In this document: piece by piece, positions 44,983-52,945 of the stretch
Layout of the letters: each line of letters starts with the position of its first letter
How positions within the stretch are numbered: the first letter of the stretch is position 1
Assembly: GCA_934120645.1 (NCBI GenBank)
Contig: CAKOUO010000002.1
Coordinates: 1-64,000, forward strand
Length of the DNA stretch: 64,000 nucleotides
Source of the DNA: an uncultured Clostridia bacterium
Lineage (GTDB): Bacteria; Bacillota; Clostridia; TANB77; CAG-508
Direction: 5' to 3'
Notes under the pieces: generated by a model
The model's input: only the letters and a program-made list of their open reading frames with translations
Told to the model about the DNA's origin: nothing
Databases searched by the model: none
Program-made: the position numbers and the translations under genes

Positions 44983-45351
44983 ATGAGAAAATCAAATTTA
45001 GTAAAAGTAGTTTTAAGTATATTAGTAAGTTTAGTAGTTATTGTAATGGCAAGCCAAGTATTTGCTGCAAATGATTTTACAGATATAACACAATCACTAA
45101 ATAATACAAGTAGTTCAAATAATACAGTTAATAACACAGCAAGCAATAATACTGTAAATTCAGTAAACAATACTACAAATAAAACAAATAATACATCAGT
45201 ATTAAAAACAAACAATACAAGTAGCTACAATAATTCTTCATTACCAAAAACAGGAATAGAAGATTCTGTACCAGTAGCATTAGTAGGAATTGTTTTAATA
45301 ATATCAGCTATATATGCTTATAAAAAAATACAAGATTATAGAAATATTTAA
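44983..45351 (+). CDS. Small LPxTG-type cell-wall protein
   Basis: The 122-residue protein has a signal peptide (1-29, cut after VFAA), then a low-complexity stretch of Asn/Thr/Ser repeats (NNTSS, NTVNN) and the sortase motif LPKTG near residue 87. A membrane helix (VPVALVGIVLIISAIYAY) and a basic tail KKIQDYRN follow. This is the complete layout of a sortase-anchored surface peptide, with no folded domain between. GGAGAG precedes the ATG. No sortase gene is in the window. Confidence 0.8.
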   Translation: MRKSNLVKVVLSILVSLVVIVMASQVFAANDFTDITQSLNNTSSSNNTVNNTASNNTVNSVNNTTNKTNNTSVLKTNNTSSYNNSSLPKTGIEDSVPVALVGIVLIISAIYAYKKIQDYRNI

Positions 45352-45510
45352 TTTAATTAAATAGAGAAAATGTAAAGATAGAAAATTAAAAAAGATTTTC
45401 TGTCTTTTTTTGTTTACAAAATTATTTTTATTGATGCAATTTGTATAAAATACTTTAAAAATAATGTAAAATGTTATACAATATATAAAAATAATTTTAA
45501 GGAGAGGAAT

Positions 45511-47196
45511 ATGACAAAAAAATGGCAAATATATGATGTAGATGAGGAAAAGGTAAATAAAATATCTGAAGAATTTAAAATAAATAAATTACTTTCATCA
45601 ATATTAGTAAATAGAAATATAGAAGAGAAAGATATAAAAGTATTTTTAAATCCAACAAGAGAAAATTTTCATAATCCTTTTTTAATGCCAGATATGGAAA
45701 TAGCAGTAAATAGAATTATAAAGGCAATTGAAAATAGAGAAAAAATAATTATATATGGAGATTATGATGTTGATGGAATAACAAGTATAACAGTATTAAA
45801 AAGCTTCCTAGAAGATAGAGGAATACAAGTGGGACAATATATTCCTAATAGATTAGATGAAGGATATGGATTAAATATACCAGCAGTAAAGAAAATTTCA
45901 GAACAAGGATATACTTTAATGATAACAGTAGATTGTGGAATTTCTGGAATAGAGGAAATAAAATATGCTAATTCATTAAACATAGAAACAATAGTAACAG
46001 ACCATCATGAAGTTGGAGATACTTTACCAGAAGCAATAGCTGTTGTTGATGCAAAGAGAAAAGATAACCAATATCCATGTAGAGATTTAGCTGGTGTTGG
46101 CGTTGTTTTTAAATTAATACAGGCAATAGGTATAAGATTAAATTTAGAAGAAAAAGAGTATTTAAAATATTTGGATATAGTATGTGTTGGAACAATATCA
46201 GATATTGTTCCATTAGTAGATGAAAATAGGGTAATTGCAAAATTAGGATTAATGTTAGTTAATCAAACTAGAAATATGGGATTGAAATCATTATTGATGT
46301 CATCTGGATATAAAAATATAGATTCAAATACAATCTCATTTGGTGTAGCACCAAGAATAAATGCATGTGGAAGGATGGGACATGCAGACGAAGCATTAAA
46401 TTTATTTTTATCAAAAGATATATATGAAGTAAATGAATTAACGAAGAGATTAAATGATTATAATAAATTAAGACAAGAGATAGAAAAGAAAATTTATGAA
46501 GAAGCAATAGAACAAATAGAAAATAATAAATTAAAAGAGAAAAGTGCAATTGTAATTGGTGGAGAAAATTGGCATCATGGTGTTATTGGAATAGTTTCTT
46601 CTAAGATAACAGATTTATATTTTAAGCCAAGTATATTATTGTGTTATGAAGGAGAGTTAGCAAAAGGATCAGGAAGAAGCATACCAGGATTTGATTTACA
46701 TGATAGTTTAATGAAATGTCAAGATGTAATTGAAAAATTTGGTGGACATGCTATGGCAATTGGAATTACTATAAAAAAGGAAAATTTTAATAAATTTTAT
46801 GAAGAATTTAACAAAATAGTTAAAGATGCTAAAATAGATGAAATAATTCCAATTATAAATATTGATGCAAAAATTAATTTAAATGAAATTAATAAGCAAA
46901 TAGTAGAAAGTTTAAAAGAATTAGAGCCATTTGGAGAAGGTAATAAAATGCCAATATTTGCTTTTAAAAATTTAAAAATAGATTCTATTAGAGCTTTAAC
47001 AGAAGGAAAACATATAAAGATGACTTTAAAAGATGGAAATACAGTTATAAATGCTATTGGATTCAATTTAGGACATTTAGCTGATGAATATAGAATTGGA
47101 GATAAAATAGATGTTGCTGGAACATTAGAAATAAATAGCTTTAATGGAGTAGATAATTTACAAATTAATATAAAAGATGTAATGAAGTCAATATAA
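45511..47196 (+). CDS. recJ: Single-stranded-DNA-specific exonuclease RecJ
   Basis: RecJ is a 5'-3' exonuclease in recombination and mismatch repair. The 561-residue protein has the DHH-family motifs YGDYDVDGITS (near 83-93), VTDHHEVG (near 162), the DGxA-like region and the DHHA1 motif GRSIPGFDLHDSL with GGHAMAIGI. An OB-fold forms the C-terminus. TTAAGGAG precedes the ATG. A paired repeat element separates it from relA. Confidence 0.95.
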   Translation: MTKKWQIYDVDEEKVNKISEEFKINKLLSSILVNRNIEEKDIKVFLNPTRENFHNPFLMPDMEIAVNRIIKAIENREKIIIYGDYDVDGITSITVLKSFLEDRGIQVGQYIPNRLDEGYGLNIPAVKKISEQGYTLMITVDCGISGIEEIKYANSLNIETIVTDHHEVGDTLPEAIAVVDAKRKDNQYPCRDLAGVGVVFKLIQAIGIRLNLEEKEYLKYLDIVCVGTISDIVPLVDENRVIAKLGLMLVNQTRNMGLKSLLMSSGYKNIDSNTISFGVAPRINACGRMGHADEALNLFLSKDIYEVNELTKRLNDYNKLRQEIEKKIYEEAIEQIENNKLKEKSAIVIGGENWHHGVIGIVSSKITDLYFKPSILLCYEGELAKGSGRSIPGFDLHDSLMKCQDVIEKFGGHAMAIGITIKKENFNKFYEEFNKIVKDAKIDEIIPIINIDAKINLNEINKQIVESLKELEPFGEGNKMPIFAFKNLKIDSIRALTEGKHIKMTLKDGNTVINAIGFNLGHLADEYRIGDKIDVAGTLEINSFNGVDNLQINIKDVMKSI

Positions 47197-47200
47197 AAAT

Positions 47201-47306
47201 CTGTCAATAGGGACGTCCCTTTTTGACAACTTTTAGAGAATGTTACGGTGTAACTAATATAATAAGAGTAATCAAGGTTGTCAAAAAGGAACGTCCCTAT
47301 TGACAG
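47201..47306. repeat. REPIN-like paired element between recJ and relA
   Basis: CTGTCAATAGGGACGTCCCT plus TTTTGACAAC (47201-47230) is inverted at 47277-47306 with one extra base or change. The spacer is 46 bases and holds TATAAT at 47258-47263. The arms closely match those at queA-tgt, defining a subfamily. Confidence 0.85.
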
Positions 47307-47328
47307 ATTAAAATAAAGAGGTGATAAT

Positions 47329-49521
47329 ATGCAAGAAAATAATAAAGAGATAACAATACAAGATGTAATTGCTAAAAAGAAGGAAGTAAGTAGAAAAGTT
47401 GATACAAAGCAGATAATGAAGGCTTATAATTATGCGGTAGAGCATCATGGGAATCAAAAAAGAAGATCTGGAGAGCCTTATATAATTCATCCATTAAATG
47501 TGGCATATATATTAGCTGGTGTAGGTTTGGATGATGCAACAATATGTGCTGCTCTTTTGCATGATGTTGTTGAAGATACAAGTGCGACTGATGAAGATTT
47601 AAGAAAAGATTTTGGTGAAGAAATTGCAGATATGGTGGCAGGGGTTACTAAGCTTGGAACAATGCAATTTTCAACAGTTGAAGAGCAACAAGTGGAAGAC
47701 TATAGGAAAATGTTTTTAGCAATGGGAAAAGATATAAGAGTTATAATAATTAAACTAGCAGATAGACTTCATAATATGAGAACTCTTAAATTTCTTAAGA
47801 GAGATAGACAGATAGCAAATGCTAAAGAAACAATGGAAATATATGCTCCATTAGCAAATCGTTTAGGTTTATATTCTATGAAATGGGAGTTAGAAGATTT
47901 ATCTTTTAAGTATTTATATCCAGAAGAATATCATGAGTTAGTAGAAGGCATAAATAAAAAGAGAGAAGAAAGACTAAAATTTATAGAAAAAATAATGGCT
48001 GATATACGAGTACAATTAAAAAAACAACATATAGATGCAGAAGTAACAGGAAGAGCTAAACATTTATATAGTATTTATAAGAAAATGAAAAGAGATAATA
48101 AAACATTAGACCAGATATATGATTTGTTTGCATTACGTATATTAGTAAATTCCATAAAAGATTGTTATGCTGCATTGGGAGTTGTCCACGAAATGTATAG
48201 TCCAATGCCAGGAAGATTTAAGGATTATATAGCAGTACCGAAACCAAATATGTATCAATCAATACATACAACATTATTGGGAGATAAAGGTACACCATTT
48301 GAAGTTCAAATTCGTACATGGGACATGCATAGAGTTGCAGAATATGGTATTGCAGCACATTGGGCATATAAAGAAGCTAGTTATTTTGGAAAAAAACAAG
48401 CAGTAAAAGTTGAAGAAGATAAATTAGCATGGTTAAGAGAAACACTAGAATGGCAAAAAGATATGCAAGATCCACAAGAATTTTTGGATACACTAAAAAC
48501 AGAGTTATTTGAAGATGAAGTATATGTATTTACGCCAAAAGGAGCTATAAAAGTGTTACCAAGAGGAGCAACGCCAATAGACTTTGCGTATAGCATACAT
48601 GCAGAAATAGGACATCACATGACAGGATGTAAAATCAATAGTAAAATGATGCCAATAATAACACCACTAAAAAGTGGAGATATTGTTGAAATTTTAACAT
48701 CAGACAACTCAAAAGGACCAAGTAGGGACTGGCTTAAATTTGTAAAAAGTACAAGTGCTAAAAATAAAATTAATAGTTGGTTTAAAAAAGCACAAAAGGC
48801 CGAAAATATTGAAAAAGGAAAAGAATTAATAGAAAAAGAACTAAAAAGAATAGGAATGTCACATGCTGATTTATTTAAACAAGAATATATGGACGCAATG
48901 CTTGAAAAATATAAATATAAAAACTTGGAAGAAATGTATGCAGCGGTAGGATTTGGGGCAAATTCTGCAGTTAAAATTATAGCAAGAATGCTTCAAGAAT
49001 ATAGAAAAGAACATCAAGAAGAAGACATAGAGAAAAAAATTGAAGAATTAAGAAAACAAAAAGAAAAGAAACAAAAACCATCAAGTTCAGGAATTATTGT
49101 AAAAGGCATAGACAATTGCTTAGTTAAACTTTCAAAATGCTGTAATCCACTTCCTGGAGATGAAATAGTAGGATATATTACAAAAGGAAGAGGAGTATCT
49201 GTTCATAGAAAAGATTGTGTTAATGTAAAAGATTTACTTTCAGAAGAAAACAGAATGATTGATGTTAAATGGTATGAAGAATCAAAAGAAAACTATAATG
49301 TAAATCTAGAAATTTTAGCAAATGATAGAAATGGCTTACTAGTAGATGTTTTAAATGTTATTAAAGAAACTAAAGCAAAACTTATGGGAGTTAGCACAAA
49401 GACAACAAAAGAAAGAATTGCAATAATGGATATAAATCTTGAAGTAGAAAATATTGAAGAATTAAACAAAGTAATAAGAGCTATTAGAAAAGTTGATAGT
49501 GTATATGAAGTAAAAAGATGA
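47329..49521 (+). CDS. relA: Bifunctional (p)ppGpp synthetase/hydrolase
   Basis: This RelA/SpoT homologue is 730 residues, the normal length. The HD hydrolase domain has HHGNQKRRSGEPYIIHPL near 45 and ALLHDVVEDT near 75. The synthetase domain has GRAKHLYSIYKKM and the acidic, positively lined LRILVNSIKDCYAALG. A TGS domain (VYVFTPKGAIKVLPRG), helical and zinc-finger parts (CCNPLPGDEIVGY) and an ACT domain follow. Both activities look intact. AGAGGTG precedes the ATG. Its stop codon touches a repeat element. Confidence 0.96.
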   Translation: MQENNKEITIQDVIAKKKEVSRKVDTKQIMKAYNYAVEHHGNQKRRSGEPYIIHPLNVAYILAGVGLDDATICAALLHDVVEDTSATDEDLRKDFGEEIADMVAGVTKLGTMQFSTVEEQQVEDYRKMFLAMGKDIRVIIIKLADRLHNMRTLKFLKRDRQIANAKETMEIYAPLANRLGLYSMKWELEDLSFKYLYPEEYHELVEGINKKREERLKFIEKIMADIRVQLKKQHIDAEVTGRAKHLYSIYKKMKRDNKTLDQIYDLFALRILVNSIKDCYAALGVVHEMYSPMPGRFKDYIAVPKPNMYQSIHTTLLGDKGTPFEVQIRTWDMHRVAEYGIAAHWAYKEASYFGKKQAVKVEEDKLAWLRETLEWQKDMQDPQEFLDTLKTELFEDEVYVFTPKGAIKVLPRGATPIDFAYSIHAEIGHHMTGCKINSKMMPIITPLKSGDIVEILTSDNSKGPSRDWLKFVKSTSAKNKINSWFKKAQKAENIEKGKELIEKELKRIGMSHADLFKQEYMDAMLEKYKYKNLEEMYAAVGFGANSAVKIIARMLQEYRKEHQEEDIEKKIEELRKQKEKKQKPSSSGIIVKGIDNCLVKLSKCCNPLPGDEIVGYITKGRGVSVHRKDCVNVKDLLSEENRMIDVKWYEESKENYNVNLEILANDRNGLLVDVLNVIKETKAKLMGVSTKTTKERIAIMDINLEVENIEELNKVIRAIRKVDSVYEVKR

Positions 49522-49616
49522 CCTTTTGGGGACGTTTCTTAAAAGGACATCGTTTCCAAAAAGGACAAAGTTTGTGAGTAAAAATGTCCTTTTGAGAAAC
49601 GTCCCCAAAAGGACAA
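49519..49616. repeat. REPIN-like paired element between relA and the MBL hydrolase
   Basis: Left arm at 49519-49550 (CCTTTTGGGGACGTTTC, then AAAAGGACAT) with its inverse at 49584-49616. The spacer carries another AAAAAGGACA. It begins on the relA stop codon and ends against the GGAG of the next gene. Confidence 0.85.
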
Positions 49617-49628
49617 AAGGAGAGAAAA

Positions 49629-50279
49629 ATGATTTTAAAAGAACTAAAGATAGATACTTGGATAGGTGATCCAACAAATTGTTATGTTATATTTGATGAA
49701 GAAAGTAAAGAAATAATGTGTATAGATCCGGCTGGTGATGTGGATAAAATTGAGGATTTAATAAAAAATGTGTTTAAAGGAAATTTGAAATATATTTATT
49801 TAACACATTGTCATGGTGATCATATTGCTGGTGTAAATGAATTAAAAAGACGTTGTGGTGGTAAAATTTTAATTCATAGAATTGATAGTGAGGGCTTAAA
49901 TAATGTGGATATTAATTTGTCCGAATATATTGGACTACCAGATATAGAGTTAGAAGCGGATTCTAGAATTGATGATAATGATTTAATACATTTAGGAAAT
50001 TTGGAATTTAGAGTAATTCACACACCTGGACATACAGCTGGAAGTACTTCTCTTTATTGTGAAAAAGAAAAATGTTTATTTTCAGGGGATACAATTTTTG
50101 CTGGTACATGGGGTAGAACAGATTTACCAACTTCAAGTAGAGAAGATATTATGAATTCTATTATTAATAAGATTTTAGTCTTACCAGATGATACCTTTAT
50201 ATATCCAGGACATGGTAAAGCAACTATGTTAAAAGATGAAAAACCGATTTATTTGGAACTAAAACCAAAGAAGTGGTAA
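49629..50279 (+). CDS. Glyoxalase II-like metallo-beta-lactamase-fold hydrolase
   Basis: This 216-residue MBL-fold hydrolase has the dinuclear metal motif THCHGDH (HxHxDH), a further histidine in HTPGHTAGS, the bridging aspartate in FSGDTIF, and PGHGKAT near the end. The RTDLPTSSREDI segment matches the GloB-like/YcbL group of short thioesterases. The substrate in a glutathione-poor anaerobe is uncertain. AAAGGAGAG, partly supplied by the repeat arm, precedes the ATG. It often neighbours relA and hisS in Firmicutes. Confidence 0.9.
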   Translation: MILKELKIDTWIGDPTNCYVIFDEESKEIMCIDPAGDVDKIEDLIKNVFKGNLKYIYLTHCHGDHIAGVNELKRRCGGKILIHRIDSEGLNNVDINLSEYIGLPDIELEADSRIDDNDLIHLGNLEFRVIHTPGHTAGSTSLYCEKEKCLFSGDTIFAGTWGRTDLPTSSREDIMNSIINKILVLPDDTFIYPGHGKATMLKDEKPIYLELKPKKW

Positions 50280-50285
50280 TTAAGA

Positions 50286-50314
50286 TTGAAAAAAAATAAT
50301 AAATGTGTTATAGT
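50286..50314 (+). promoter_or_regulatory. Promoter of the 101-aa orphan
   Basis: TTGAAA (50286-50291), a 17-base spacer and TATAGT (50309-50314). Confidence 0.65.
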
Positions 50315-50364
50315 ATTCTAGAAACAAGATAATATAGTAATTGCAAGGACAGGAGGATGCGTAT

Positions 50365-50670
50365 ATGTTTAATGTGAGCCTTAGTGAAGAAAACTTAAAG
50401 AAAATGCAAGAAAAGTGGTATGTTATAGAGCATAGCACTGAAATGATATCAATACGGGGGGAACGTGGAGAAACATTAGGAGAGATAATTTTCATCGAGG
50501 AAAGTAATGAGATACTTGTGATGACAGAGGATGAGGTAAAATGGGGCAAAAAGATAGAAAACATAGAAGTATTCTATGATAATATTGTTATCTTTTTGGC
50601 TAACAAGGAGAAAATGCACAAGATCGAAATTAAAGGCAAATCGTACTACAATACTATGGACGAGCTATAA
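50365..50670 (+). CDS. Hypothetical protein (101 aa)
   Basis: No family is recognised. The protein is soluble, charged and probably alpha/beta, beginning MFNVSLSEENLKKMQEKW. ATG 50365 follows AGGAGG by 8 bases. It has its own promoter and terminator. Codon use is less AT-biased (CGG, GGC, ATC), as in the orphan at 43151, so both may be acquired genes. Confidence 0.65.
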   Translation: MFNVSLSEENLKKMQEKWYVIEHSTEMISIRGERGETLGEIIFIEESNEILVMTEDEVKWGKKIENIEVFYDNIVIFLANKEKMHKIEIKGKSYYNTMDEL

Positions 50671-50686
50671 GAACCTTGCAAAAAAC

Positions 50687-50713
50687 ATAGGGAATAGATA
50701 TCTATTCCCTATA
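50687..50713 (+). terminator. Terminator after the 101-aa orphan
   Basis: ATAGGGAATAGAT and ATCTATTCCCTAT form a long palindrome. The T tract is weak. Confidence 0.65.
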
Positions 50714-50736
50714 TTAAAAAATAGGAGTTGAAATAT

Positions 50737-52044
50737 ATGAATAAAACAGAACCAAGAACATTAGCTGGTTTTATGGAGCTAATGCCAAATGAACAAATAT
50801 TATTTGAACAAATAAAGCAAAAAATAGAAAGAACATATCAAAAATTTGGATTTTTACCACTAGACACACCAATACTTGAACTTTCAGAAGTGTTATTAGC
50901 AAAAGCTGGTGGAGAAACGGAAAAACAAATATATAGATTTGAAAAAGGTGATACAGATATATCAATGAGATTTGATTTAACAGTACCACTTGCAAAATAT
51001 GTAGCAAAAAATTATGGAAATTTAAGTTTTCCATTTAGAAGATATCAAATTGGAAAAGTATATCGTGGAGAAAGAACACAAAAAGGAAGATTTCGTGAAT
51101 TCTATCAATGTGATATTGATATAATAGGTGATGGTGAATTAAGCGTAATAAATGATGCAGAACTTCCAAGTGTTATCTATAATGTATTTAGAGAGTTAGG
51201 ATTTGAAGATTTTACAATAAAAATAAATAATAGAAAAATATTAAATGGATTATTTGAAAGTTTAAATCAAAAAGAAAATGCAGTTGAAATTTTAAGAATA
51301 ATTGACAAAATAGAAAAAATAGGAAAAGAAGCTGTAATAGAAGAACTAGAAAAAGTAGGAGTTCCAACAGAATCAATTAATAAAATACTTGAATTTATTG
51401 AAATAGAAGGAACAACAGATGAAAAACTACAAAAATTACAAGACTTAAATATCGAAAACGAAGCATTCCAAACAGGACTAAAAGAATTAACACAAGTTGT
51501 TAAATATGTAAGATTATTTGGAATTCCAGATAGTAATTTTAAAGTAGACTTAACAATTGCAAGAGGACTAGATTATTATACAGGAACAGTATATGAAACA
51601 TTTTTAAATGAATATAGAGAACTAGGAAGTGTATGTTCTGGAGGTAGATATGAAAATTTAGCTGAATATTATACAGACAAAAACTTACCAGGTGTTGGAA
51701 TATCAATAGGTTTAACAAGATTATTTTATAAATTAAATGAACTAAAATTAATAAAAGCAGATAAAAAATCAGTAGCAGAAGTTTTAATAGTTCCAATGGT
51801 TGAAGATATGACAGTTCCTATAAAATTAGCAAGTACTCTAAGAAATAATGGAATTAATACAGAAATATTTTTAAATGATAAAAAACTAAAAGCAAAAATG
51901 AAATATGCAGACAAACTTGAAATTCCATATGTAATAGTTGTTGGAGAGGACGAAATAAAAACAGAAACTGTAAAGATAAAGAATATGAAAACTGGAGAAG
52001 AAAAAGAAATTCAAATGAATGAAATTGCAAAATATCCATTTTAG
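50737..52044 (+). CDS. hisS: Histidyl-tRNA synthetase
   Basis: This 435-residue class II synthetase charges tRNA-His. It shows the motif 2 region FRRYQIGKVYRGERTQKGRFREFYQCDIDIIG, the HisA motif RGLDYYTGTVYE and motif 3 PGVGISIGLTRL, with a C-terminal anticodon-binding domain. ATG 50737 is chosen; TTG three codons earlier sits on the AGGAG. No aspartyl-tRNA synthetase gene follows, unlike the common hisS-aspS order. No T-box is visible before it. Confidence 0.96.
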   Translation: MNKTEPRTLAGFMELMPNEQILFEQIKQKIERTYQKFGFLPLDTPILELSEVLLAKAGGETEKQIYRFEKGDTDISMRFDLTVPLAKYVAKNYGNLSFPFRRYQIGKVYRGERTQKGRFREFYQCDIDIIGDGELSVINDAELPSVIYNVFRELGFEDFTIKINNRKILNGLFESLNQKENAVEILRIIDKIEKIGKEAVIEELEKVGVPTESINKILEFIEIEGTTDEKLQKLQDLNIENEAFQTGLKELTQVVKYVRLFGIPDSNFKVDLTIARGLDYYTGTVYETFLNEYRELGSVCSGGRYENLAEYYTDKNLPGVGISIGLTRLFYKLNELKLIKADKKSVAEVLIVPMVEDMTVPIKLASTLRNNGINTEIFLNDKKLKAKMKYADKLEIPYVIVVGEDEIKTETVKIKNMKTGEEKEIQMNEIAKYPF

Positions 52045-52059
52045 AGAACTGAAAATTTA

Positions 52060-52092
52060 AAAAGCTGGAAATTTAATTTCCAGTTTTTTATT
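52060..52092. terminator. Bidirectional terminator between hisS and the Crp/Fnr gene
   Basis: AGCTGGAAATT and AATTTCCAGTT pair with A and T runs on both sides. It overlaps the end of the convergent Crp/Fnr gene. Confidence 0.75.
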
Positions 52093-52720
52093 TATATAGA
52101 AGAGTAATTTTATTTCCAGTTTTTTTAATAAAACCTTCATCTTTTAGTAATTTTAATTCTCTCATCATAGCACTTCTATCAACACTAAGAAAATCTGCTA
52201 AATCAGTTAAAGAAAAAGGAATTGAAAAAGACTTAGATAAATTTCTAGTAGATAAAATAGTAAAATAGCCAAGTAATTTATCACGAATAGTTCTTTTTGT
52301 TAAAATTTCAATTCTAGTATTAAGACTAGTAACTTTATTTAAAATAAGTTCAGAAAAATTTTCGGATAATATTTGATGAAATTTACAATTATTTCTACAT
52401 TTATGATAAACATTATCATAAATAAAAAATAAAACATCACAATTTTTTTTAGCTTCAACAGATAGTTCATTATTAGTTGTTACAACATAAAAGGCTTCAC
52501 CAAAAATATCATTTTTAGTAAAATGTTCAATGATTGATTTACCACCATTAAAATCATACCTTACTAAATCGGCTTCACCATTTTGCAAAATACAAATTTG
52601 ATTTCTTTTTTGAATGTATGTAGTTATTGTTTGATTTTTTTTAAAAGATTTTTTTTGAACATTTTTACAATTGCATGAGAAATCTTCAAAGAAATTTTCA
52701 AATTGATCTGTTGAATTCAT
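52088..52720 (-). CDS. Crp/Fnr-family transcriptional regulator
   Basis: The 210-residue protein has a cyclic-nucleotide-binding-like N-terminal beta-roll (about 20-115, with LQNGEADLVRYDFNGG and IFGEAFYVV), a dimerisation helix and a Crp-type winged helix (SLTDLADFLSVDRSAMMRELKLL). There are cysteines at 15, 17 and elsewhere, but not the arrangement of classical E. coli FNR, so an Fe-S cluster is unproven. It is divergent from nrdDG, with inverted repeats between them that could be its sites. Probably an activator of anaerobic ribonucleotide reduction and of itself. Confidence 0.85.
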   Translation of the reverse strand: MNSTDQFENFFEDFSCNCKNVQKKSFKKNQTITTYIQKRNQICILQNGEADLVRYDFNGGKSIIEHFTKNDIFGEAFYVVTTNNELSVEAKKNCDVLFFIYDNVYHKCRNNCKFHQILSENFSELILNKVTSLNTRIEILTKRTIRDKLLGYFTILSTRNLSKSFSIPFSLTDLADFLSVDRSAMMRELKLLKDEGFIKKTGNKITLLYK

Positions 52721-52749
52721 TAAATTTTCCTTACTTTCTAAATATTATA

Positions 52750-52770
52750 TTTGTTGTATTATACAACAAA
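52750..52770. promoter_or_regulatory. Palindromic site near the Crp/Fnr gene
   Basis: A perfect 10-1-10 palindrome TTTGTTGTAT-T-ATACAACAAA lies 30 bases upstream of the regulator's start codon. Position suggests autoregulation. Confidence 0.6.
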
Positions 52771-52773
52771 TAA

Positions 52774-52787
52774 GTTGCAAATGCAAC
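52774..52787. promoter_or_regulatory. Second Crp/Fnr-like inverted repeat
   Basis: GTTGCA-AA-TGCAAC shares half-sites with the repeats on either side. Confidence 0.5.
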
Positions 52788-52873
52788 AATAAAAATGTAA
52801 TATAAATGTAACAAAACTGATTTCCTTAGAGTTTAAACTAAATGACAAAAAGTAACAAATATTTTTGGATTTT

Positions 52874-52889
52874 TGTTGCTTTTGCAACA
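52874..52889. promoter_or_regulatory. Crp/Fnr-like activation site before nrdD
   Basis: TGTTGC-TTTT-GCAACA is centred about 41 bases before the likely transcription start (7 bases past the -10 TATAAT at 52910-52915). The -35 is poor. This is the class II activation geometry of Crp/Fnr proteins. Confidence 0.6.
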
Positions 52890-52945
52890 GAAAAAGAAGC
52901 AGTTTGATATATAATAAAAACATAAAATAAAGGAGGAAATGCAAA

